From Maricaulis maris MCS10 (lineage in GTDB: Bacteria > Pseudomonadota > Alphaproteobacteria > Caulobacterales > Maricaulaceae), in NCBI RefSeq assembly GCF_000014745.1, contig NC_008347.1, forward strand, positions 2,372,001 to 2,436,000: a stretch of DNA of 64,000 nt, given 5' to 3'. The position numbers were made by a program, and so were the translations under genes. The first letter of the stretch is position 1. Each line of letters opens with the position of its first letter. Positions 56,156 through 64,000 of this stretch are shown piece after piece. The notes beneath the pieces were generated by a model. It was not told where the DNA came from and made no database searches. It saw only the letters and a program-made list of their open reading frames with translations.

Positions 56156-56869
56156 TTATTCCGCCTTCTTGTCCTTGTCGCCACCTTGCGATGGCTTTGA
56201 TAGTCGCAGCCGTCCGCGGCTGGCGTGCAGGGCGAGATAGACCCCGATCAGCGCCAGCGCCAGACCGTACCAGGTCAGGGCATAGCCCAGATGCTTGGCC
56301 GGCGGTGTCTGGCTCAGCGACAGCGGCATGCCATTGTCCGCTCGTGCCCAGACGTCCAGCAGGGCCGTCGGGTCGACCCCGAGAGCCGTCGCCATCGTCT
56401 CTGCATCATGGCTATACCATGCATTGGTATCCGGATCGTTTCCCGGAGTGAAAAGACCTGCAGTTGGCGGTGTTTCGACCCGCCAGTTCTGGACCGGTGT
56501 CCGCTCGCCGGTGGCCCAGTCCTCGAAGGCCACTTCGACCAGCAGATAGCGCACTGGCTCTCCCGCCGCGCAGGCCGGCGCCCGCATCAGCGCCAGCCGC
56601 ATCCAGCCGGCCGTGTCGCGCAGGGTGTAAAGGCGCAGGGTCTGGCCAGTGAGCGGGACGGGCCCGGTCACAGGTGGCGAGAACACGCCTTCGGCCGGAG
56701 AGCAGATCGCCTCGCGGAAACTCACCGCAGCGCCTCGCGCCTCATAGGCGGTTATCAGATCGGACTTCCAGGCCATGCGCTGCATCTGCCAGCCGCCCAG
56801 CGTCACCAGCAAGACCAGGCTGGCCAGCGTGAAGACGGTTAGTACGGGCAACGGCCGGAAGCGGGGCAT
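56156..56869 (-). CDS. SURF1-family cytochrome oxidase assembly protein
   Basis: A 237-aa protein with an N-terminal span (LPVLTVFTLASLVLLVTLGG) directly followed by WQMQRMAWKSDLI, a SURF1 hallmark. There is a periplasmic middle part and a C-terminal span (LTWYGLALALIGVYLALHAS). It assists heme a insertion into subunit I. I chose the ATG at 56869 because the family start aligns there; the long upstream frame is spurious. It lies in the oxidase operon between DUF983 and GNAT. Confidence 0.9.
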   Translation of the reverse strand: MPRFRPLPVLTVFTLASLVLLVTLGGWQMQRMAWKSDLITAYEARGAAVSFREAICSPAEGVFSPPVTGPVPLTGQTLRLYTLRDTAGWMRLALMRAPACAAGEPVRYLLVEVAFEDWATGERTPVQNWRVETPPTAGLFTPGNDPDTNAWYSHDAETMATALGVDPTALLDVWARADNGMPLSLSQTPPAKHLGYALTWYGLALALIGVYLALHASRGRLRLSKPSQGGDKDKKAE

Positions 56870-56919
56870 GTCGATCAGTGTCCTTGCCAGGAGCGGGCCA
56901 TCTCCGGGGCGGATCGGCC

Positions 56920-57279
56920 TCAATCGTCCAGTTGCGCCTCCCGGGCGTCGTTCTGGTATTGCAGGGCAAATAGCAGGCCCTTGATCGGTCGCAGTGTTGC
57001 AATGCACGCGACCGGCACAAAGGGCAGCTGCAACATCAGATGCACCCACCAGGCGGGGTGGAAGGCGGCCTCGACGAGCAGGAAGAGCACCATCGCGAGG
57101 AAACCGACGATGAAAAGCACGAAGACCGAGGCACCGTCACCGACATCGGCGATTTCGAAATCCGCGCCGCAGACATCGCAGCGCGGCGCGATCTTCAGGA
57201 GACCGTCAAACATGGCCCCCTCCCCGCATTCCGGGCAGCGCCCCTGGGCGCCGGTGGAAAACGGGGAGGGTTTGTCCAT
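56920..57279 (-). CDS. DUF983 membrane protein
   Basis: A 119-aa protein with two Cys pairs near the N-terminus (CPECGEG and CDVCGAD), a zinc-ribbon-like arrangement, then two membrane spans (SVFVLFIVGFLAMVLFLLVE and LMLQLPFVPVACIATL). DUF983 genes regularly sit beside oxidase subunit III and SURF1; a role in oxidase assembly is suspected but unproven. It is 8 bases after ctaE. Confidence 0.85.
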   Translation of the reverse strand: MDKPSPFSTGAQGRCPECGEGAMFDGLLKIAPRCDVCGADFEIADVGDGASVFVLFIVGFLAMVLFLLVEAAFHPAWWVHLMLQLPFVPVACIATLRPIKGLLFALQYQNDAREAQLDD

Positions 57280-57287
57280 GTCAGTTA

Positions 57288-58142
57288 TCAGCCTTGATAG
57301 ACGACGTAGACGAAGGCGAACAGGAAGAGCCAGACCACGTCAACGAAGTGCCAGTACCAGGCCGCTGCCTCGAGACCGAAATGCTTCTTCGCGCTCATCT
57401 GACCGGCCAGCAGGCGGATCAGGCAGACTGCGAGGAAGATGGTGCCGATCAGCACGTGTGCACCGTGGAAGCCGGTCGCCATGTAGAAGGTCGAGCCGTA
57501 GAGATTGCCGCCATCGGCCATCGAGAAGGCAAAGCCGGCTTCGGCATATTCGACAATCTGCAGCGCCGTGAAACAGGCCCCCAGAACAACCGTGAAGATC
57601 AGACCGGTGATGGCGCCCTTGCGGTCATCATGCTGCAGGGCATGGTGGGCCCAGGTGACCGTGGTGCCCGAAAGCAGCAGGATCAGCGTGTTCATCAGCG
57701 GGATATGCCACGGATTGAAGGTCTCGACTCCGGCCGGCGGCCAGGTCGCGAGCGCCGGGTCCATGCGGACCTCGTGGAAGATGGCGTATTCGAAGAAGGC
57801 CCAGAACCAGGCCACGAAGAACATGACTTCCGAGGCGATGAACAGGATCATGCCATAGCGCATGCCGATGTCGACAACGGCGGTGTGGTCGCCCTTCTTG
57901 GACTCCTTGATCATGTCGCCCCACCAACCGATCATCGTGTAGATGACCAGGGCGAAACCGACGATCAGACCGCCCCAGGCACCATCGGCATACATGAAGG
58001 CCAGCGGGTGGTCGGCATCGACAAGGCCGGCCATGTTGCCGACAGCGCCGACAGCCAGAAGAAAGGCGCCCACAGAGCCCACAAACGGCCACGGGCTCGG
58101 GTCAACCAGGTGGTAGTCGTGTTTGGCAGCATGCCCAGCCAT
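57288..58142 (-). CDS. ctaE: Cytochrome c oxidase subunit III
   Basis: A 284-aa seven-span subunit of the aa3 oxidase. Family marks are the start HDYHLVDPSPWPFVGSVGAF, W-W-G-D-M-I-K-E, ASEVMFFVAWFWAFFEYA and the C-terminal AAWYWHFVDVVWLFLFAFVY. It stabilises subunit I and lies in the main oxidase operon. Confidence 0.97.
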   Translation of the reverse strand: MAGHAAKHDYHLVDPSPWPFVGSVGAFLLAVGAVGNMAGLVDADHPLAFMYADGAWGGLIVGFALVIYTMIGWWGDMIKESKKGDHTAVVDIGMRYGMILFIASEVMFFVAWFWAFFEYAIFHEVRMDPALATWPPAGVETFNPWHIPLMNTLILLLSGTTVTWAHHALQHDDRKGAITGLIFTVVLGACFTALQIVEYAEAGFAFSMADGGNLYGSTFYMATGFHGAHVLIGTIFLAVCLIRLLAGQMSAKKHFGLEAAAWYWHFVDVVWLFLFAFVYVVYQG

Positions 58143-58212
58143 CGCGAATCTCCTGCGATCTCAAATCAGCGAAGTGTGCCCCTGATACGCGGCGCACCCG
58201 AAAGGTTCAATG

Positions 58213-58779
58213 CTAAGGCGCGGCGTCGGCGCTGGCCGATGCCCCGTCTTGGGACTCAAAAAACGTATAGGACAAGGTGATGCCGGTGACATCATCCAGG
58301 CGCCGTTCTTCGTCCATCAGCGGATCGACAAAGAACAGGACCGGCATCTCGATGCTCTCGCCCGGCTGCAAGGTCTGCTCGGTAAAGCAGAAACATTCCA
58401 GCTTGGAAAAATAGCTCGCTGCCTTGTAGGGCGCGACATTGAAGGTCGCGACGCCGGTGACCGGCTGGCTCGAATTATTGGTCGCCGTGTAATAGGCGAG
58501 CGCCGTTTCACCCAGATGGACCGTCATAGATCGCTGAGCGGGCTCAAAGGTCCAGGGCAGGCTGCGATTGGTGTTGGCGTCAAAAAAGACAGTGACTTCC
58601 CGGTCGAGGATTTCGCCGGCCTCGCCGACAGCGACCTGGGTCGTGCCGCCATAGCCGGTCACCTGGCAGAACAGGTTATAGAGCGGCACCGAGGCGTAGG
58701 CCGCGCCAACCATCACAACCGCACCCAGCGCGGCAAAGGCCGCGACGCGTGTGTTCTTGTTGGCTGGCAGACGCATCAT
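58213..58779 (-). CDS. ctaG: Cytochrome c oxidase assembly protein CtaG (Cox11)
   Basis: A 188-aa copper chaperone that delivers CuB to subunit I. It has one N-terminal span (VAAFAALGAVVMVGAAYASV) ending in VPLYNLFCQVTGYGGT. The copper-binding motif is C-F-C-F in SKLECFCFTEQTL. The periplasmic domain has the usual FFVDP segment. The start overlaps the CoxF-like stop by 4 bases. Confidence 0.95.
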   Translation of the reverse strand: MMRLPANKNTRVAAFAALGAVVMVGAAYASVPLYNLFCQVTGYGGTTQVAVGEAGEILDREVTVFFDANTNRSLPWTFEPAQRSMTVHLGETALAYYTATNNSSQPVTGVATFNVAPYKAASYFSKLECFCFTEQTLQPGESIEMPVLFFVDPLMDEERRLDDVTGITLSYTFFESQDGASASADAAP

Positions 58780-58973
58780 ACGCCCGCTCCCGCCGCATTC
58801 TGGCTCAGGCGCACGACGGTGATCGCAAAGACAGCGACCATGAAACCGACCAGCGACCAGGCGATCACGATATTGCGCTTGTTGCGAGCCTTTTCCTGCT
58901 CGGGCGTCAGCTTCAGCGTCTCGCCGGTAGGCTTGCCTTCGCGGGCGTTCATCAGATCATTGTCTTGGGTCAT
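58776..58973 (-). CDS. CoxF-like small membrane protein
   Basis: A 65-aa protein with a charged N-terminus (TPEQEKARNKRN) and one membrane span (IVIAWSLVGFMVAVFAITVV). Position between ctaB and ctaG with ATGA overlaps on both sides matches CoxF of alphaproteobacterial oxidase operons. Its role in assembly is not firmly known. Confidence 0.8.
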   Translation of the reverse strand: MTQDNDLMNAREGKPTGETLKLTPEQEKARNKRNIVIAWSLVGFMVAVFAITVVRLSQNAAGAGV

Positions 58974-59962
58974 GGGCTCACTCCGGGAATGGCCACATAT
59001 GCACCAAATGCGTGCTCGACAATCAATGCGGCAAATAGCACCGTCAGATAGCCGATAGAGTAGGCAAACAGGTCACGGGCTGCCTTGTCGCCGGCGCGCA
59101 CGGCATACAGCGCGCCCTCCTCGGCCGAACCCGCCTCACCGGCCCGCGAACGAAAAATCCGCCAGGCCAGCAGCAGAAAGAGCGCTCCGCCGCCGAGCGA
59201 GGTCGCGCCATAGACGGCGCCGCCCAGCCCGGTCAGGACCGGTGCGCCGGCGAAGATAACCAGCACGATGGAATAGAGCAGGATTTGCAGACGCGTCGAT
59301 TTGGCGCCCTTGGCGACCGGCATCATCGGCACATTGGCCGCGGCGTAATCGCCGGACTTGTAGAGTGCCAGCGCCCAGGAATGGGGCGGCGTCCACAGGA
59401 AGATGATCATGAAGAGGATCACCGCATCGAGCGAGATTTCGCCGGTCGCCGCGACCCAGCCGATCATCGGCGGAAAGGCACCGGCGGCACCCCCGATCAC
59501 GATATTCTGCGGCGTCGAACGCTTGAGGATCATCGTGTAGATGACCGCGTAGAAAAAGATCGAGAAGGCCAGCAGGCCGGCGGCGAGATAATTGCTCGCC
59601 AGCGCCATCAGCAAGACTGACAGGATCGAGGCGACAACACCGAAGCCATAAGCGTTCGACACCGACACCACGCCACGCGGGATCGGACGCTTGCGCGTGC
59701 GCTGCATGGTGGCGTCGATATCGGCGTCATAGGCCATGTTCAAGGCCCCGGCCGCGCCGGCACCGACGGCCAGGCAGAGGATGGACATGAAGGCCAGGAA
59801 GGGATCGGCATCAACCGGTGCCGCGATGAGGCCGGCAAAGGCGGTGAAGACGACCAGCGTCATCACCCGAGGTTTCATCAGGTCAAAATAGTCGCGGGGC
59901 GAGGCTGTCGAAACAGCCTCGCCCTCTGCGCGATGGTCGCTTGGGGTCACGATGGTGTCCAA
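58970..59962 (-). CDS. ctaB: Protoheme IX farnesyltransferase (heme O synthase)
   Basis: A 330-aa polytopic UbiA-fold enzyme that adds farnesyl to heme b. The prenyl-diphosphate motif NMAYDADIDATMQRTRKRP is typical. Further marks are PRGVVS, and WTPPHSWALAL in the sixth helix. The start is TTG at 59962 with AGGA about 7 bases upstream; a GTG at 59950 is the alternative. It is 9 bases after ctaD. Confidence 0.95.
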   Translation of the reverse strand: MDTIVTPSDHRAEGEAVSTASPRDYFDLMKPRVMTLVVFTAFAGLIAAPVDADPFLAFMSILCLAVGAGAAGALNMAYDADIDATMQRTRKRPIPRGVVSVSNAYGFGVVASILSVLLMALASNYLAAGLLAFSIFFYAVIYTMILKRSTPQNIVIGGAAGAFPPMIGWVAATGEISLDAVILFMIIFLWTPPHSWALALYKSGDYAAANVPMMPVAKGAKSTRLQILLYSIVLVIFAGAPVLTGLGGAVYGATSLGGGALFLLLAWRIFRSRAGEAGSAEEGALYAVRAGDKAARDLFAYSIGYLTVLFAALIVEHAFGAYVAIPGVSP

Positions 59963-59971
59963 GAGTCCGTC

Positions 59972-61606
59972 CTATTTGATCTTCGGCAGTTCAGAGAACT
60001 GGTGGAAGGGCGGCGGTGAGGACAGCGTCCACTCCAGCGTCGTGGCACCCTCGCCCCACGGATTGGCCTCACCCTTGCGGCGACGGATCATGGCGTCGAT
60101 CAGCACCGCGAAGAACAGCACCATGCCGATCAGCATGATGAAATAGCCCATCGTGGAGACGTAATTCCACAGCGCGAAGTTATCCGGGTAGTCGACATAA
60201 CGACGCGGCATGCCCTGCAGACCGAGGAAGTGCTGCGGGAAGAAGATCACATTGGCGCCGATGAAGAAGAAGAAGAACTGGGCGCGAGCGAGGAAGGAAT
60301 TGTACTTCACGCCGAAGATCTTCTCGAACCAGTAGTACCAGCCGGCGAAGATCGCGAACACGGCGCCCAGCGACAACACGTAGTGGAAGTGCGCGACCAC
60401 ATAATAGGTGTCGTGCAGCGACTGGTCGACGCCGGCATTGGCCAGCACCACACCGGTCACACCACCCACGGTGAACAGGACGATGAAGCCGATTGCCCAC
60501 ATCATCGGCGTGCGGAACTCCATCGAGCCGCCCCACATGGTGGCAATCCAGGAGAAGATCTTGATCCCTGTCGGCACCGCAATGACCATCGTCGCGGCGA
60601 CGAAATAGGCCTTCAGGTCAACCGGCATGCCGACGGTGTACATGTGGTGTGCCCACACGATGAAACCGATGAAGCCGATTGCCACCATCGCATAGGCCAT
60701 CCCGAGATAGCCGAAGATCGGCTTGCGCGAGAAGGTCGAGACGATGTGCGAGATGATGCCGAAACCGGGCAGGATGAGGATGTAGACTTCCGGGTGACCG
60801 AAGAACCAGAACAGGTGCTGGTACATCACCGGATCACCGCCACCGGCCGGATCGAAGAAGGCCGTGCCGAAATTGCGGTCCGTCAGCAGCATGGTCAGGG
60901 CGCCAGCCAGAACCGGCAGCGACAGCAGCAGCAGGAAGACCGTCACCAGCACCGACCACACGAAGAGCGGCATCTTGTGGATGGTCATGCCCGGAGCGCG
61001 CATGTTGAAGATGGTGGTGATGAAGTTGATGGCACCCAGGATCGACGAGATACCGGCAATGTGCAGCGACAGGATCAGCAGATCCATCGCCGGACCGTTA
61101 TGGCCGGAGGTCGAGAGCGGCGGGTAAAGCACCCAGCCGCCGCCGAAACCCAGATCGGCACCGGCGCCGGGAACGAACATCGACATCAGGGCCAGCCCGA
61201 ACGAGGCCGGCAGCAGCCAGAAGGAGATGTTGTTCATGCGCGGGAAGGCCATGTCCGGCGCACCGATCATCAGTGGCACGAACCAGTTGCCGAAACCGCC
61301 GATCATCGCCGGCATGACCATGAAGAAGATCATGACCAGGGCGTGCATGGTGGTCGCGACATTGTAGTTGTGGGCATTGCCGAACCAGGCACCCCAGCCG
61401 GTGTCTTCACCGGTGAAGAACTGGACACCCGGCTCCATCAGCTCGAGGCGGATCATGCCGGACAGGGCACCACCGATGATCCCCGCGAAGATCGCGAAGA
61501 CCAGGTACATCGTGCCGATGTCCTTGTGGTTGGTGGACAGCACCCAGCGGCGCCAGTCCCACATGCTGGGAGTATGATCGTCGTGCGTTGCGGCGTCAGC
61601 AGACAT
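59972..61606 (-). CDS. ctaD: Cytochrome c oxidase subunit I
   Basis: A 544-aa twelve-span catalytic subunit carrying heme a and the heme a3-CuB centre. The CuB/Tyr-His region is [19 protein letters not shown]. The heme ligands include the H in [20 protein letters not shown] and in [16 protein letters not shown]. The E-V-Y and K-channel residues point to an aa3-type A1 oxidase. It is 14 bases after ctaC. Confidence 0.98.
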   Translation of the reverse strand: MSADAATHDDHTPSMWDWRRWVLSTNHKDIGTMYLVFAIFAGIIGGALSGMIRLELMEPGVQFFTGEDTGWGAWFGNAHNYNVATTMHALVMIFFMVMPAMIGGFGNWFVPLMIGAPDMAFPRMNNISFWLLPASFGLALMSMFVPGAGADLGFGGGWVLYPPLSTSGHNGPAMDLLILSLHIAGISSILGAINFITTIFNMRAPGMTIHKMPLFVWSVLVTVFLLLLSLPVLAGALTMLLTDRNFGTAFFDPAGGGDPVMYQHLFWFFGHPEVYILILPGFGIISHIVSTFSRKPIFGYLGMAYAMVAIGFIGFIVWAHHMYTVGMPVDLKAYFVAATMVIAVPTGIKIFSWIATMWGGSMEFRTPMMWAIGFIVLFTVGGVTGVVLANAGVDQSLHDTYYVVAHFHYVLSLGAVFAIFAGWYYWFEKIFGVKYNSFLARAQFFFFFIGANVIFFPQHFLGLQGMPRRYVDYPDNFALWNYVSTMGYFIMLIGMVLFFAVLIDAMIRRRKGEANPWGEGATTLEWTLSSPPPFHQFSELPKIK

Positions 61607-61620
61607 GGTTCAGCCCATCC

Positions 61621-62475
61621 CTAGTCGAGTTGCGCCAGGCGCGTTTCCCGCGCGGCGGTGTATTCAGCGATGATCGCGTCAGCGGCTTCGGAGTACTCGT
61701 CCTCGGCCTTGGCCGCGATCCAGGCGTCAAAGACGTCCTGGGGCACGACATGGACTTCGATCGGCATGAAGGCATGGCGCAGGCCACACAGTTCGGAGCA
61801 CTGGCCGTAATAGACGCCTTCCTGGGTCGCCTGGAACCAGGCTTCATTGATGCGTCCCGGAATGGCATCCATCTTGGTACCAAAGGCCGGCATCGCCCAG
61901 TTGTGGATGACGTCCGTTGCGGTCACCAGCACGCGGACGGTCGCATCGACCGGCACCACCAGCGGATAGTCCACCGACAGGTTTCGCAGCTGACCCGGCT
62001 GGAGGTCCTCCTCCTCGATCATGTTCGAGAAGTATTCCGCGACCTCGTGGTCGGGATACTCATAGGACCAGTTCCACTGGTTGCCGGTCGCTTTCAGCGT
62101 GAAGTCGATTTCCGGCGGCAGCTCGTCCTGCATGTAGAGCAGCGGGAAGGAGGGGATCGCGATGACGATCAACAGCAAGACCGGAACCGCGGTCCACACG
62201 ACTTCGAGCAGCGTGTTGTGGCTGTTCTTCGACGGTGTCGGATTGGCTTTGCGGTTGAAGCGGAACATGACGAAGACCAACAGGCCCATCACGACCAGCG
62301 TGATCACCGTAATCATCGGCAGCAACAAGATATCGTGGAACCAGGTGATCCGTTCCATGATCGGCGTCACGGCGGGTTGAAAACCCAGCGCTCCGTCCGT
62401 CGGCTGGCCGGGCGTGGCAAACGCGCCGGCGGCGAAAGTCGTCCAAGTGAGCGCAAGTGCGGTCAGGAATCGCAT
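61621..62475 (-). CDS. ctaC: Cytochrome c oxidase subunit II
   Basis: A 284-aa subunit with a cleavable signal (MRFLTALALTWTTFAAGAFA), two membrane helices and a periplasmic CuA domain. CuA ligands are in YGQCSELCGLRHAFM, with the upstream His in DVIHNWAMPAFGTK. It accepts electrons from cytochrome c. I chose the ATG at 62475 behind GGGGAAG; the frame upstream extends only by a TTG or GTG start. It is the first gene of the oxidase operon. Confidence 0.96.
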   Translation of the reverse strand: MRFLTALALTWTTFAAGAFATPGQPTDGALGFQPAVTPIMERITWFHDILLLPMITVITLVVMGLLVFVMFRFNRKANPTPSKNSHNTLLEVVWTAVPVLLLIVIAIPSFPLLYMQDELPPEIDFTLKATGNQWNWSYEYPDHEVAEYFSNMIEEEDLQPGQLRNLSVDYPLVVPVDATVRVLVTATDVIHNWAMPAFGTKMDAIPGRINEAWFQATQEGVYYGQCSELCGLRHAFMPIEVHVVPQDVFDAWIAAKAEDEYSEAADAIIAEYTAARETRLAQLD

Positions 62476-62530
62476 GGCTTCCCCATACAAGTCAGGCATT
62501 AAGGTGGGAATCCCCCACCGATGGCGGCGG

Positions 62531-62559
62531 AATATAGAGAGCGTCTCGTGCCCTGTCAG
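62531..62559 (-). promoter_or_regulatory. Predicted promoter of the cytochrome oxidase operon
   Basis: On the minus strand CTGACA (62559-62554), a 17-base spacer, TATATT (62536-62531). Both boxes match consensus at 5 of 6 positions. It lies 56 bases before the ctaC ATG; a small hairpin (GGTGGG/CCCACC, 62503-62519) is in the leader. Confidence 0.75.
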
Positions 62560-62724
62560 GCCATCAACGGTATTTTTTCTCGTGTCTTTTACACTGGGCG
62601 CCGCATTACAGGAGAATGACGGGCGACGTAAAGACCGGTTCCCCAGCTCGCGAAGTTCTGATCAGGCGTTACCAGACAGCTGTAGTAGCATCGGACCGTT
62701 CATAGCAACGGAAAGGAGCGACCG

Positions 62725-63279
62725 ATGCGTCCATTCGTCTCACTCGCTGCCCTGATGGTTTGTATGAGTACCAGTCCGGCCGCCGCACAACTGCAGGTAC
62801 TGGGCCAATCCCCCGCCGCCACCTGCTACCGCCACGCCATGGCCGAACGCCATGACGTGCGCGCCATGCAGGATTGCGACATTGCACTGCGCGACAGCCG
62901 TGTCTCCCGACGGGATCGCGCGGCCACACTGGTCAATCGGGGCATCCTGAAGATCCACCAGAACCGCCATGTCGACGCGCTCGACGATTTCGAAACGGCC
63001 GAATCAATGGGCGGGTTTCCGCCCAGTGCGCTGGCCGTGAACCGCGCCTGCGCGCTGATCGGGCTGGGCCGCTACCACGAAGCCATCGAGCAGACCGACC
63101 TGGCAATTCGCGACCATGATACCCGCGAGGCCGACGCCTGGCTCAATCGGGGCATCGCACTGGAAGCCCTGGACGAGCTCGCTGCCGCCTATGACTCCTA
63201 CCGGCAGGCGCGACATCTGCGACCGGGTTGGGACCGGCCGGTAAGCGAGTTGTCGCGCTTTCGCATCTCCTCGCGCTGA
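62725..63279 (+). CDS. Exported TPR-repeat protein
   Basis: A 184-aa protein with a signal peptide ending in SPAAAQ and about three TPR units (VNRGILKIHQNRHVDALDDF, VNRACALIGLGRYHEAIEQT, LNRGIALEALDELAAAYDSY). It contains Cys residues in the first helices (ATCYRHAM, MQDCDIAL) that could pair. It is probably a periplasmic interaction protein of unknown partner. GGAAAGGAG precedes the ATG. Confidence 0.8.
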   Translation: MRPFVSLAALMVCMSTSPAAAQLQVLGQSPAATCYRHAMAERHDVRAMQDCDIALRDSRVSRRDRAATLVNRGILKIHQNRHVDALDDFETAESMGGFPPSALAVNRACALIGLGRYHEAIEQTDLAIRDHDTREADAWLNRGIALEALDELAAAYDSYRQARHLRPGWDRPVSELSRFRISSR

Positions 63280-63395
63280 CCGACCCTTAGCAGCCGCACC
63301 CGCGCTGCACTGTGCTCGACCGGCGCGATTGTGTTCACGCCCGGGGTCGGCTCGACTATGTATGAAGTCGAGAAGCCTCCGGGAGTGCACGCATC

Positions 63396-64000
63396 ATGTC
63401 CGATGATCCGATCAGCCAGTTCGATTTTGATGCCGACAGCGTCCAGCCCATCCTGCACGACGCCCTGCATGGCGCCGATGATGGCGAGCTCTTTTTGGAG
63501 ACGGAAGTGTCGGAATCGCTGGTCTTCGATGATGGCCGCCTGAAAGCCGCCAATCTGGACTCCTCGCGCGGCTTCGGCTTGCGCTGCGTGGCCGGCGATG
63601 CCTTTGGCTATGCCCACTCCTCCGATCCGACCCTGGACGCGGTTCGCCGCGCCGCCGAGGCGGCCTCTGCGGTCAAGCGCGGTCATGCCGGCGTGCTCGC
63701 CCCGCCCCCGGCCGGAACCAATCGCAAGCTCTATGACGCCATCGACCCGGTCGCCCGCCCCGGTTTCGAGACAAAGGCCGCCCTGCTGCAGGAAATTGAT
63801 GCCTACTGCCGCACCAAGGACGCCAGCGTGGTCCAGGTCTCCGCCTCGATTGCCGGTGCCAAACGCTCGGTCTCGATCCTGCGCGCGGGCGGCGACCTGA
63901 AAAGCGATGTCCGTCCGCTGGTGCGCCTGAATGTATCGGTCACGGTGGAACGCGGCGGTCGCCGCGAGACCGGATCCGCCGGCGCCGGCGGCCGCGCCGA
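63396..64000 (+). CDS. tldD: TldD-like metalloprotease, partial
   Basis: The frame opens at ATG 63396 (MSDDPISQFDFDADSVQP) and runs off the right edge after 201 codons. The region ADDGELFLETEVSESLVFDD, then RGFGLRCVAGDAFGYAHSSD, fits the N-terminal half of TldD/PmbA-family proteases, TldD rather than PmbA. TldD with TldE cleaves peptides such as microcin B17 precursor and CcdA in Escherichia coli. The catalytic HExxxH part lies beyond the window. Confidence 0.85.
   Translation, partial: MSDDPISQFDFDADSVQPILHDALHGADDGELFLETEVSESLVFDDGRLKAANLDSSRGFGLRCVAGDAFGYAHSSDPTLDAVRRAAEAASAVKRGHAGVLAPPPAGTNRKLYDAIDPVARPGFETKAALLQEIDAYCRTKDASVVQVSASIAGAKRSVSILRAGGDLKSDVRPLVRLNVSVTVERGGRRETGSAGAGGRA

Noticed and set aside
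60230-61624. A 464-codon plus-strand frame, and a similar one at 57294-58280
   Set aside because: Both are antisense to ctaD and ctaE. Their translations are His/Asp/Gln-rich low-complexity strings with no domain.

Overview
The window is about 64 kb of high-GC chromosomal DNA from an alphaproteobacterium. A stalked or dimorphic marine lineage near Caulobacterales/Hyphomonadaceae/Maricaulis fits best. The supporting signs are a CcrM-type GANTC methyltransferase with a CtrA-like box upstream, an alphaproteobacterial LexA box (GTTC-N7-GTTC), an F0 ATPase operon with both b' and b subunits and no F1 genes beside it, a two-gene glycine dehydrogenase (gcvPA/gcvPB), and an aa3 oxidase cluster with CtaG and a CoxF-like protein. 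The genus is an inference from gene content and order. I see no rRNA, tRNA, CRISPR array, insertion sequence, integrase or prophage. Gene density is high, and many neighbours overlap by 4 bases (ATGA).

Layout. 1-1.8 kb: edge fragment, glutathione S-transferase, SleB-type wall hydrolase. 1.9-8.9 kb (minus): glyQ, a long inverted-repeat element, a small exported protein, a GFA-family protein, glyS, ppdK. 8.9-14.8 kb: a 58-aa membrane protein, a TrmN6-like methyltransferase and a DUF2007 protein, divergent from a long-chain polyprenyl diphosphate synthase; then a WecA/MraY-like transferase, ispE and a TPR lipoprotein. 14.8-18.7 kb: ETF-quinone oxidoreductase, divergent from a family 4-like uracil-DNA glycosylase and a LexA-boxed radical SAM protein. 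18.8-26.7 kb: MHYT-GGDEF-EAL protein, rnhB, ccrM, a hybrid histidine kinase, mutY. 26.7-35.2 kb: DUF721/DciA-like protein, two DsbA-like thioredoxins, smc, then atpI-B-E-F'-F closed by a strong terminator. 35.2-43 kb: DUF4345 membrane protein, AraC regulator, a small membrane protein, then the glycine cleavage operon gcvT-gcvH-(68-aa membrane protein)-gcvPA-gcvPB behind a tandem glycine riboswitch, and an NYN-domain protein. 43.2-54.4 kb: argS, a lipoprotein, ispH, a DUF1801 protein, rnhA, a 1070-aa multi-PAS hybrid kinase, a lone TonB C-terminal domain protein, NfeD and SPFH proteins, a peroxiredoxin, YqgE and a PaaI-like thioesterase. 54.4-62.6 kb (minus): the cytochrome oxidase operon ctaC-ctaD-ctaB-coxF-ctaG-ctaE-DUF983-SURF1-GNAT-EAL behind a good promoter. 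62.7-64 kb: a TPR protein and the 5' part of a tldD-like gene.

Together these genes form a core-metabolism, respiration and genome-maintenance region. Glycine appears in charging (GlyQS), cleavage (Gcv) and sensing (riboswitch). DNA upkeep appears as MutY, UDG, the SOS-boxed radical SAM protein, RNases HI and HII, SMC and a DciA-like protein. Respiration is covered by the F0 sector, cytochrome oxidase and ETF-QO. The less routine signals are regulatory. They are GANTC sites inside two predicted promoters, stacked CtrA, DnaA and GANTC motifs before ccrM, a LexA box before a radical SAM gene, an altered catalytic motif in the uracil glycosylase, and signalling genes (hybrid kinase, EAL) attached to the ends of core operons. 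I did not find an obviously new multi-gene system.
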